Shown here piece after piece: positions 1-7,118 of a stretch of DNA of 9,091 bases; positions within the stretch are counted from its first letter, which is position 1, and the number at the start of each line of letters is the position of its first letter. The translations under genes and the position numbers were made by a program. Source of the DNA: Aquimarina sp. (GTDB lineage Bacteria > Bacteroidota > Bacteroidia > Flavobacteriales > Flavobacteriaceae); NCBI GenBank assembly GCA_002697475.1, contig NZVW01000022.1, forward strand, positions 1 through 9,091, in the 5' to 3' direction. The notes under the pieces are model-generated. The model searched no databases and was not told where the DNA came from. It saw nothing but the letters and a program-made list of their open reading frames with translations.

Positions 1-449
1 CGAATGGTCTTAAACCAACGGATAACAGATTTTTTGTTGAAAATGGGGATAGAACAGAATTACAGGATTTCCCTGTAGAACTTAAAAAGTCAAAGTTTAG
101 AATGGATAATCTGGTAATACCTATTCATTTTGAATTTGGGCCGTCCAAAGTTACTGAGACTGAAGATAAGATAAGATACTCAACTCACAGACAGTTTCGA
201 ATTGGCCTGGGAGGATATGCCGGAGAAAATATAAGTACAAGACAAAAATTAAAATATGAAGAGAATGGTGACGATATCAAGGACAAAATCAAAAGGGATT
301 ATAATACCAGTGATTTGATATATGGACTAAGTGGCTATATGGGATTCGGTGATACATCTCTTTATATAAAATATGATCTGAATCCTATTTTTAGAGACCC
401 TAATGTAGAACAAAACAATATTTCACTTGGATTGAGGTTTGATTTATAA
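1..449 (+). CDS. Outer-membrane beta-barrel-like protein, 3' end only
   Basis: The reading frame is open from base 3 to the TAA at 447-449, giving 148 residues with no start in the window that must be used, so this is the C-terminal part of a longer protein. An ATG at 102 is internal to the open frame and is unlikely to be the true start. The visible sequence alternates short beta-strand-like stretches (IPIHFEFG, QFRIGLGGYAG, LIYGLSGYMGFG, SLYIKYDL) with polar, charged loops, and it ends in ISLGLRFDL. That pattern, with a closing amphipathic strand at the extreme C-terminus, is typical of Bacteroidota outer-membrane beta-barrel proteins of the PorT-like or OmpW-like size class. The exact family, the signal peptide and any partner cannot be seen. 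A terminator follows 25 bases after the stop, so it is the last gene of its transcript. Function is unknown. Confidence 0.6.
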   Translation, partial: NGLKPTDNRFFVENGDRTELQDFPVELKKSKFRMDNLVIPIHFEFGPSKVTETEDKIRYSTHRQFRIGLGGYAGENISTRQKLKYEENGDDIKDKIKRDYNTSDLIYGLSGYMGFGDTSLYIKYDLNPIFRDPNVEQNNISLGLRFDL

Positions 450-473
450 TCAGTATTTAATAAATTAAGTGTT

Positions 474-512
474 AGCCTTTTAGCAGACTTGTAAGCACGA
501 GTCGGCTTTTTT
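474..512 (+). terminator. Intrinsic terminator after the beta-barrel gene
   Basis: GACTTG (486-491) pairs with CGAGTC (498-503) around the loop TAAGCA, with one G-T wobble. An outer AGCC (474-477) can pair with GGCT (504-507) across an unpaired stretch on the left arm. A run of six T follows at 507-512. The stem is interrupted but its place just behind the stop supports a terminator. Confidence 0.6.
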
Positions 513-967
513 GCATAACATAATAACTAAAGGATTCAACTTTTCTTCTTTCTTCTTTACAAAAACTAAAAATAAAGGTATAGTTTGCATATTATAAATG
601 TGTTGTTTCTAACACCTGTTTTAATTACGGTTTTACCGCAAAAAACTACAAATCAATATTTTAGTTAGGTATTTGTTTTCATTTTATTTAGAAAACATTT
701 ACATTTAGGCAACTTAACCAACCCTTTTCTACCCTCAGTTTAGTAAAAGAATCCGCTTTTACGTTTTAGATTGTTCAGTCGTGCTATGTTTATATTGTGA
801 AGGATTAAATTAAATATATATACGTATGAAAAGATTAATTACACCTATCAGAGCGCCTTTACTTTTAAATTATCGGCTTACTAATTAGAGTTTGAGATGT
901 TATCGTTTTTTAAATGATGATGTCTTACAACTATTTACACAATCAACTTAACATTAAAACCAAAAAA
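513..967. other. Long non-coding gap upstream of the secreted protein gene
   Basis: About 450 bases hold no convincing gene on either strand. The content is very AT-rich. Two small hairpins are visible: GTGTT/AACAC at 600-615 and CGGT/ACCG at 628-638; neither is followed by a T-run. A 20-codon ATG frame lies at 826-888 and a run of three in-frame ATGs at 914-922 continues into the downstream gene. A weak promoter candidate is listed separately. I see no tRNA, riboswitch or repeat that I can name. Confidence 0.5.
771..798 (+). promoter_or_regulatory. Weak candidate promoter for the secreted protein gene
   Basis: A TTG at 771-773 is followed after 17 bases by TATATTGT at 791-798. The Bacteroidota pattern is TTG, 17-23 bases, TAnnTTTG; here the -33 part and four of six fixed bases of the -7 part fit. 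If it is used, the leader before the ATG at 968 would be about 160 bases, which is long. The match is partial and such AT-rich DNA gives chance hits. Confidence 0.28.
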
Positions 968-3900
968 ATGAAAACTACATTTTTCTATGCAGTATTCATA
1001 GCTATGCTATGCTGCACGGTAAATTCCTATGCTCAAAAACAAGGAATGAAACCATCGACTATAGGTAAAGCAGAATACGTTCGTGTTGTTCCTGCTATTT
1101 CTAAAATGGACAATGTGATTTCTGCTAAAGGAATGATTAAACACGGTCAGGAAAAAAAGAAGGGTAAAAACACCTTCGTTCCTGGTAAAGGTTTACCTGC
1201 AGCAGGTCAAAATGATCCATTAATTCCGATTCAACAAAAGTCGCAACGAGCTGCGATATCTACTGAGATAGCAAATTTTGAAGCGCATTCAGGTTTCAGT
1301 ACACCAACAGATCCAACAGGTGCTGTAGGTCCTAATCATTATGTCTATGCATTTAATTCAGGTTTTGGGATCAGGGATAAAAGCGGTAATGTTTTAGTTC
1401 CGGAGGCTTCACTGGCAACTATATTTCCTGGAGAAAGTTTAGGAGATCCTATAGTGGTATATGATAATTATGCAGATCGCTTTATCATTATGCAATTTAG
1501 TAATACTCCTAATGGATTCTTGATAGCTGTAGGTCAGGGGCCTGACCCTGTGAATGATGGGTGGTTTACCTATAGATTTAACACGGGCAGTTTTCCGGAT
1601 TATGAAAAGCTGTCTATTTGGAGTGATGGATATTATATCACAGCGAATAAGGACCAAAATAACCCAAGTGGTAATGATGTTGTTTTTGCTGTAGAAAGAG
1701 ATAAAATGCTAATAGGTGATGCTAATGCACAATTTGTTGGTTTTCCGCTTCCAGGTGCCCAGACAAGTGGTTTTTATAGCCCAGGAGGTTCTCATTCTAC
1801 TGGACCTAACCTTCCTCCTGTAGGAACAGGTCATTCTATTTTATATCTACAGGATGATAGCTGGTCTGGAGTATCTCAGGATCATATTAAAGTATGGACT
1901 ACGGATGTAGACTGGTCAAACCTTGCTAACTCAACTATCTCACAGCCGCAGCAAATCAATACAACTCCATTTGATAGTGTGTTTGATGGAGGATCTTTTT
2001 CTAACCTACCGCAACCAAGTGGTAGTGATCTGGATGCGCTACAGGCTACAATGATGTACATGACAACATACAGACGTTTCGGGACACATAATTCTATTAT
2101 TTTAAATTTTGTAGTGGACTTGGATGGTAATGATGATCTCGCCGGAATCAGATGGTATGAGTTAAGACAATCAGGAGATGGACAGCCATGGACAATTTTT
2201 CAAGAAGGTACTTATGTTCAGCCAGATGGTTTGAGTGCATTTTGTGGTAGTATGGCGATGGATGCTCAGGGAAATATCGGGTTAGCTTATACTGTAGTAA
2301 GTACTTCAACTTTTCCTTCAATTCGTTATACAGGAAGATTGGCTAGCGATCCATTAGGGACTATGACATTAACTGAGCAAATTGGGGTAAATGGTACACA
2401 GGTTGATCCTTCATTCAGATATGGAGATTATGGACAAATGACTATTGATCCTGCTGATGATATGACCTTCTGGCATACTGCAGAATATTTCACAGGAGGG
2501 GCAAGAAAAAATCATGTAGTAGCGTTTAAGTTACAGCCTGATACGCCGGATACGGAAGCTCCAACAGCTCCGGCCAATTTAACTGCTTCTGGTACGACAG
2601 ATGTTTCTACCACCTTAAGTTGGGATCCATCAACAGATAATGTTGGAGTAACAGGATACGATGTATATCAGGATGGAGTGGTTGTAGCTTCAACAGCAAA
2701 TACTACAGTCGATATTATAGGATTAACTCCGGCTACAACTTATGATTTCTTTGTCATAGCTACAGATGCAGCAGGTAATGAATCTGCTTCAAGCAATACT
2801 GTTTCAGTCACTACAAATGCTCCAGATACTCAGGCACCAAGTGCACCAGCAAATTTAACAGCTTCTAACATCACTTCAAGTTCGACAGAATTAAGTTGGG
2901 ATGCATCAACAGATAATATAGGGGTGAGTGAATATCAGGTATTGCAGGATGGCTCTTTTGTTAGTACAGTAACTACAACTAGTACTATAGTGATAGGCTT
3001 ATCTCCTGAAACTACATATAGTTTTAGCGTTGTTGCTTTGGATGCAGCAGGAAACGTTTCTAGTGCTAGTAATGCTGTTAGCGTTACCACTTTAGCAGCT
3101 ACAGGTTGTTTAAATGGAGTCGCTGCACCTTATAGTGAAAGTTTTGAGAGCTCTATCGGTTTATGGACTCAGAGCACTAGTGATGATTTGAACTGGGTAA
3201 GAGATGCTAATGGTACTCCTTCAAGTAATACAGGTCCTTCAAGTGCTGATGATGGTTCGTTTTATTTATATGTCGAAGCATCTGGTAATGGTACTGGATA
3301 TCCTAACAAAACTGCCGTATTAAATTCACCATGTTTTGACTTAACTAGCGCTACTTCTGCTACATTCTCATTTAGATATCACATGTTTGGTGCGGGTAAC
3401 TTTGGTTCTCTATCTGTCGAAGCAAGTAATGATGAAGGAAATAACTGGACAAGTATATGGACAAGAAGTGGAAACCAGGGGAATTCCTGGCAGACAGCAA
3501 GTATTGATCTTTTTGCTTACGTAGGTACAGGAGTGCAACTGCGTTTTGTTAGAGTTACCGGTAATACTTGGAGAGCGGATGCAGCTATTGATAAAATAGC
3601 ATTGACTGCCGGTGATGATCCTGGAGGGGACTGTGCTTCTGATGAACTTACGTTAACCATTACATTTGATAACTATCCTCAAGAAACATCCTGGAATGTT
3701 ACTGATGGAGGAGGTAATGTAGTAGCTTCAGAGAGTTATTCTACAGCTAATCCTGATGGTTCAACTGTGACAGAGACTATTGAAAATCTTGCTGCGGGAG
3801 AATACACATTCACTATTTTTGACTCTTTTGGTGATGGTATCTGTTGTGGTTATGGTCAAGGATCCTATACTTTATCAAGTGCTAATGGTACTATTGTTTC

Positions 3901-4228
3901 CGGAGGAGAGTTTGATCTTTCAGAAGCAACTGATTTCTGTGTCGAGGGCATCGTTTCCAGAGTAGAAACGTATGACCTTAGTGATCTCTCTAATAGCGAT
4001 ATTTTTAAGCTTTATCCTAATCCGGCAAGAAATGTTATTAATGTTGCAGTAAAGGATTTAAAAATTGATCAATTGGAGATCTTCTCGATGTATGGACAAT
4101 TGGTTAAGCAGGTTAGTAATCAAGGGACTAATTCAGAAATTGATATTAGTAGCCTTCCTGCAGGGACATATTTTATAAGATTTACAGCAGAAGAAACTAT
4201 TGTAACCAGAAGCTTTATTAAGCAATAA
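968..4228 (+). CDS. Large secreted multidomain protein, T9SS type A cargo
   Basis: Predicted to be 1086 residues, exported by Sec and then across the outer membrane by T9SS. The start is placed at 968 and not at the upstream in-frame ATG at 914, because a clean signal peptide begins there (MKTTFFYAVFIAML, cleavage near NSYA-Q, about residue 23) and an A-rich leader precedes it. Order: residues about 115-525, a long beta-rich domain starting DPTGAVGPNHYVY and ending near FRYGDYGQMTIDPADDMTFW, a pattern seen in many marine secreted proteins of unknown function and possibly beta-propeller-like; two fibronectin III domains (about 529-617 and 621-709); a MAM-like domain (about 714-880); a module at 889-992 with DGICCGYGQGSY (Cys959, Cys960); and the sorting domain from about 1013 with YPNP at 1016-1019, ending in FIKQ. 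No catalytic motif was recognised. The domain set suggests an adhesin or polymer-binding surface protein, which is inference. It appears to be a single-gene transcript, closed by a terminator. Confidence 0.85.
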   Translation: MKTTFFYAVFIAMLCCTVNSYAQKQGMKPSTIGKAEYVRVVPAISKMDNVISAKGMIKHGQEKKKGKNTFVPGKGLPAAGQNDPLIPIQQKSQRAAISTEIANFEAHSGFSTPTDPTGAVGPNHYVYAFNSGFGIRDKSGNVLVPEASLATIFPGESLGDPIVVYDNYADRFIIMQFSNTPNGFLIAVGQGPDPVNDGWFTYRFNTGSFPDYEKLSIWSDGYYITANKDQNNPSGNDVVFAVERDKMLIGDANAQFVGFPLPGAQTSGFYSPGGSHSTGPNLPPVGTGHSILYLQDDSWSGVSQDHIKVWTTDVDWSNLANSTISQPQQINTTPFDSVFDGGSFSNLPQPSGSDLDALQATMMYMTTYRRFGTHNSIILNFVVDLDGNDDLAGIRWYELRQSGDGQPWTIFQEGTYVQPDGLSAFCGSMAMDAQGNIGLAYTVVSTSTFPSIRYTGRLASDPLGTMTLTEQIGVNGTQVDPSFRYGDYGQMTIDPADDMTFWHTAEYFTGGARKNHVVAFKLQPDTPDTEAPTAPANLTASGTTDVSTTLSWDPSTDNVGVTGYDVYQDGVVVASTANTTVDIIGLTPATTYDFFVIATDAAGNESASSNTVSVTTNAPDTQAPSAPANLTASNITSSSTELSWDASTDNIGVSEYQVLQDGSFVSTVTTTSTIVIGLSPETTYSFSVVALDAAGNVSSASNAVSVTTLAATGCLNGVAAPYSESFESSIGLWTQSTSDDLNWVRDANGTPSSNTGPSSADDGSFYLYVEASGNGTGYPNKTAVLNSPCFDLTSATSATFSFRYHMFGAGNFGSLSVEASNDEGNNWTSIWTRSGNQGNSWQTASIDLFAYVGTGVQLRFVRVTGNTWRADAAIDKIALTAGDDPGGDCASDELTLTITFDNYPQETSWNVTDGGGNVVASESYSTANPDGSTVTETIENLAAGEYTFTIFDSFGDGICCGYGQGSYTLSSANGTIVSGGEFDLSEATDFCVEGIVSRVETYDLSDLSNSDIFKLYPNPARNVINVAVKDLKIDQLEIFSMYGQLVKQVSNQGTNSEIDISSLPAGTYFIRFTAEETIVTRSFIKQ
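2552..3094 (+). repeat. Tandem pair of fibronectin III units in the coding region
   Basis: Two units of about 89 residues repeat with a period of 92 codons (276 bases). Unit 1 starts at T529 (APTAPANLTAS), unit 2 at T621 (APSAPANLTAS). Both carry the matching core LSWDxSTDNxGV and end with DAAGN followed by S-rich sequence and VSVTT. The DNA has diverged at many third positions, so the duplication is not recent. Confidence 0.85.
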
Positions 4229-4248
4229 TCGTCATTTAATAATTGCAT

Positions 4249-4286
4249 AAAAAAAGGTTGGCTTTGTGCCGGCCTTTTTCTTTTTT
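4249..4286 (+). terminator. Strong intrinsic terminator after the T9SS cargo gene
   Basis: GGTTGGC (4256-4262) pairs with GCCGGCC (4268-4274) around the loop TTTGT, with two G-T wobbles. An A-run (4249-4255) on the left faces a T-run (4275-4279, continuing after one C) on the right, so the stem can extend by A-T pairs and the structure could work in both directions. It lies 20 bases behind the stop and separates the cargo gene from dnaG. Confidence 0.88.
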
Positions 4287-4307
4287 AAACAATTTTTTGA
4301 TTTATCT

Positions 4308-4315
4308 TATTTTTG
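4308..4315 (+). promoter_or_regulatory. Candidate -7 element for dnaG
   Basis: TATTTTTG followed by C is an exact match to the Bacteroidota -7 pattern TAnnTTTG. It lies just after the cargo-gene terminator and about 63 bases before the dnaG ATG at 4379, a sensible leader length. No clear TTG was found 17-23 bases upstream; that stretch is the T-rich tail of the terminator. Confidence 0.5.
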
Positions 4316-4378
4316 CTAAAGTTGTTAAGTAGTATTTGTTAGTTTAGCGCACTGATAAGTGCCTTAATGCTCACGTTT

Positions 4379-6343
4379 ATGATTGAAAAATCCACAATTG
4401 ACGCTGTTTTTGATACCGCTCGTGTAGAGGAGGTTATAGGGGATTTTGTGCAGTTAAAAAAATCAGGAACGAATTATAAAGGCCTAAGTCCTTTTACTGA
4501 TGAGAGAACACCTTCTTTTATGGTTTCTCCTGTAAAACAGATTTGGAAAGACTTTTCCAGTGGTAAAGGAGGGAATGTTGTGGCTTTTCTTATGGAGCAC
4601 GAGCATTTCACCTATCCTGAGGCTATAAAATATTTAGCAAAAAAATACAATATTGAGTATCAGGAAACAGAGCAATCTGAAGAGCAGAAGGAGCAGGCGA
4701 GTGAGCGAGAAAGTATGTATTTAGTTAGTGAATTTGCTAATAAATTTTTTAAGAATGCATTACATAATTCCGAGCAAGGCAAAGCGATAGGTCTAAGTTA
4801 TTTTAAAGAAAGAGGTTTTACTGAAGAGACTATAAAAAAGTTTGAATTAGGATACTCTCCGGATTCATGGGATGCTTTTACTTCTGAAGCCATAAGAAAA
4901 GGGTATCAGCTAGAGTTTCTTGAGAAGACCGGACTTACTATAGTTAAAGAAGAGAAGCAGTTTGATCGCTTTAAGGGTAGGGTAATGTTTCCCATTCAGT
5001 CTATGTCAGGAAGAGTTCTCGGTTTTGGAGGCAGAATTTTAACAAATGATAAAAAGGCAGCTAAATATCTGAACTCCCCAGAGAGTGAAATTTATCACAA
5101 AAGTAAGGTGCTCTATGGAATCTATTTTGCTAAACAAGAAATCGCTAAAGAAGATAATTGTTATCTGGTAGAAGGATATACAGATGTGATTCAATTTTAT
5201 CAAACGGGAGTAAAGAATGTAGTCTCATCCTCAGGAACAGCATTGACAGTGGAACAGATAAGGTTAATCAATCGATTGACTAAAAATATAACAGTGCTCT
5301 TTGATGGCGATGCTGCAGGGACCCGAGCTTCACTTAGGGGTATAGATTTAATATTAGAGCAAGGGATGGATGTTAAGGTATGTAGCTTCCCTGATGGAGA
5401 GGATCCTGATAGCTTTGCCAGACAAAATACCTATGATGAACTAACTGAATATCTTCATGAAAATGCTCAGGATTTTATAAGTTTTAAAGCATCTTTATTG
5501 AGGGAGGAATCAAAGAATGACCCGGTAAAAAAAGCTGAGGTTGTTAGAGATATGGTTACTTCAATATCCAAAATACCCGATGCTATTAAAAGAGAAATAT
5601 ATGTTCAGGAATGCTCCAGAATTATGGAGATTTCTGAAGATGTAATTTTTACGGCTTTAGCGCAATTAAGAAATACTGATTTAAAAGATCAGCGAAAGAA
5701 GGAGAGACAACATAAAGCTGCTGGTGCTATGGAAGTTGTCAAATCTGATAGTAAGGCTCCAAAGGTTGATCCACAGTACATTTTAGAGAAGAAGATTATT
5801 GAGATATTATTGCTGTATGGGCAATTCGAAGAAGAGTTTGAAGATCTTATTTTAAAAGAGAATGACGAAGGAGAGCTTGAGTTAGAGCCTGAAAGATATA
5901 CCGCTAAGGTTTTTCAAAAAATATACTTGGATCTTCAGGAAGATGAAGTTGAGTTTACTAATGAAGCTTTTCAAAATGTTTATTCAATTTTGATCGAAGA
6001 ACTCAATCAGAATCCTGATTTTAAGATTGAAACATTTATAAATCAGGTAAGCCCTGAGATAGCTTCTGAAATCACTGAAATCATGATGAATGAGGAACGC
6101 TATACACTTCATAGATGGCATGATCAGGAAATCCATGTAAAACAAAAAGATGTTACTGTTTCGAGATACGTTAACGACATTATCCTTAATCTGCGAAGAT
6201 TTCTGATCAATAAAAAAGTTAAGGAGCTTTCACAATTAGTTCAAGCTCCTGAGGCTATTGATAATGATGTTACAATGCAAGATATTATGGATTACCTTTC
6301 GCTCCGTAGAATCTTATCTGATAAATTAAACAGAGTAGTCTAG
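4379..6343 (+). CDS. dnaG: DNA primase DnaG, lacking zinc ligands
   Basis: DnaG makes the short RNA primers for replication and is recruited by the DnaB helicase. The protein is 654 residues from the ATG at 4379, chosen over the in-frame ATG at 4367 because MIEKSTIDAVFDTARVEEVI fits the usual start of flavobacterial primases. The N-terminal zinc-binding (CHC2-type) fold is recognisable (PFTDERTPSF, GKGGN, AFLMEHE), but the positions that usually hold Cys, His, Cys, Cys are Ser37, Thr40, Asp58 and Ser61. The polymerase core is intact: RFKGRVMFPI, GFGGR, KYLNSPES, and the TOPRIM metal-binding motifs with Glu265 (EGYTDV) and Asp309/Asp311 (FDGDAAG). Residues from about 450 to the end are acidic, helix-rich and poorly conserved, as expected for the helicase-binding domain. 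The family is usually 580-680 residues. It has its own promoter candidate and ends tail to tail with the response regulator. Confidence 0.95.
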   Translation: MIEKSTIDAVFDTARVEEVIGDFVQLKKSGTNYKGLSPFTDERTPSFMVSPVKQIWKDFSSGKGGNVVAFLMEHEHFTYPEAIKYLAKKYNIEYQETEQSEEQKEQASERESMYLVSEFANKFFKNALHNSEQGKAIGLSYFKERGFTEETIKKFELGYSPDSWDAFTSEAIRKGYQLEFLEKTGLTIVKEEKQFDRFKGRVMFPIQSMSGRVLGFGGRILTNDKKAAKYLNSPESEIYHKSKVLYGIYFAKQEIAKEDNCYLVEGYTDVIQFYQTGVKNVVSSSGTALTVEQIRLINRLTKNITVLFDGDAAGTRASLRGIDLILEQGMDVKVCSFPDGEDPDSFARQNTYDELTEYLHENAQDFISFKASLLREESKNDPVKKAEVVRDMVTSISKIPDAIKREIYVQECSRIMEISEDVIFTALAQLRNTDLKDQRKKERQHKAAGAMEVVKSDSKAPKVDPQYILEKKIIEILLLYGQFEEEFEDLILKENDEGELELEPERYTAKVFQKIYLDLQEDEVEFTNEAFQNVYSILIEELNQNPDFKIETFINQVSPEIASEITEIMMNEERYTLHRWHDQEIHVKQKDVTVSRYVNDIILNLRRFLINKKVKELSQLVQAPEAIDNDVTMQDIMDYLSLRRILSDKLNRVV

Positions 6344-6972
6344 GTAATGTGTAATAGCCTGGATTGATGGATAAGGTCTGCCAGATTATCTACTTTTAAT
6401 TTCTTTAAAAGTCTTGTTTTGTAGGTACTAACAGTTTTCTCATTAATTGATAATGTAGCGGCTATATCTTTATTTCGTTTTCCTGAAGATAAAAGATTAA
6501 GAACCTCAATTTCTCTGGAAGATAATTTCTTATACTTAACGACCATGTTATTTTCACTCGCACTACCATTAGCAAGTTGTTGAGTTAAATTATCATTTAG
6601 ATAAATACCTCCACGGGCAACCCTATCAATTGCTTTTTTAAGCGTTTTAGTAGCAACGGTTTTTGCTAAGTATGCGGAGGCTCCCGCCTTTATTGCACTT
6701 AGTGCGTACATCTCTTCAGGATGCGAGCTAAATATAATAACTTTTATTCCGGAGAATTCTTTTTTAATGGTTCTTAGAGCCATGATACCGTTGATTTGCG
6801 GTAAATCCAGCTCCATAATCAATACATCTGGAGTGTTGATTTTGAGGACATCATACATTTCATTGCCATTACTAACTTTACCTATGATGTCATAATCTTC
6901 GCCATTACGCAATAAAGATACTATCCCTTTCCTAGTAATAGGATGATGATCTGCGATTAATACGGTTGTCAT
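6340..6972 (-). CDS. NarL/LuxR-type response regulator with atypical receiver
   Basis: This is a 210-residue two-domain DNA-binding regulator. The receiver covers about residues 2-120: first acidic residue Asp8, the switch Ser82 (IIFSS) and conserved Lys104 (YLAKT) are present. The usual phospho-acceptor position, in PDVLIMELDLPQING, is Glu54, and the second acidic-pocket residue is His9 (ADHHP, where ADDHP is usual). Normal phosphorylation is therefore doubtful; Asp56 is two residues off and not at the standard position. The LuxR-type helix-turn-helix spans about 148-207 (LSSREIEVLNLLSSGKRNKDIA, split here as LSSREIEVL and GKRNKDIA, then NEKTVSTYK and LLKKLKV). No histidine kinase is adjacent, so it is an orphan within this window. 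Its stop codon overlaps that of dnaG, and 146 bases with an own promoter candidate separate it from nadE upstream. Targets are unknown. Confidence 0.92.
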   Translation of the reverse strand: MTTVLIADHHPITRKGIVSLLRNGEDYDIIGKVSNGNEMYDVLKINTPDVLIMELDLPQINGIMALRTIKKEFSGIKVIIFSSHPEEMYALSAIKAGASAYLAKTVATKTLKKAIDRVARGGIYLNDNLTQQLANGSASENNMVVKYKKLSSREIEVLNLLSSGKRNKDIAATLSINEKTVSTYKTRLLKKLKVDNLADLIHQSRLLHIT

Positions 6973-7056
6973 TCTTGTTTACGATTGTTGGTTTTACTTA
7001 ATTTTTGTGTGTTACGTTAAACATTCTATTAGGTAGGGGTAATTAATATCTTAACG

Positions 7057-7064
7057 CAAAATTA
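7057..7064 (-). promoter_or_regulatory. Candidate -7 element for the response regulator
   Basis: On the reverse strand the bases read TAATTTTG followed by CG, an exact TAnnTTTG match. It lies 85 bases upstream of the regulator ATG. Eighteen bases further upstream is GTTTACG, a near match to a TTTG-type -33 element. This supports transcription of the regulator independent of nadE. Confidence 0.5.
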
Positions 7065-7118
7065 GTAAGAACTTGGTGTCGTAAACTTTTTTTTATCGGA
7101 TTATCGACAAAAAGTAAA

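Noticed and set aside
579..587. TATAGTTTG as a promoter for the cargo gene
   Set aside because: The spacing between TA and TTTG is three bases, not two, no TTG lies upstream at the right distance, and the leader would be nearly 380 bases.
628..638. CGGTTTTACCG hairpin as a terminator or RNA element
   Set aside because: Four base pairs with a three-base loop and no following T-run on the forward strand; likely chance.
1439..1657. 72-codon reverse-strand frame inside the cargo gene
   Set aside because: It lies fully inside the strongly supported forward gene, has no recognisable motif, and its composition is that of an antisense shadow.
3780..3965. 61-codon forward frame inside the cargo gene
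   Set aside because: It covers the conserved DGICCGYGQGSY module in another frame; the real frame carries all the domain evidence.
7085..7118. Terminator behind nadE
   Set aside because: On the reverse strand only a weak CGATAATCCGATA region with a short A-run follows; no stem of useful strength and no T-run after it.
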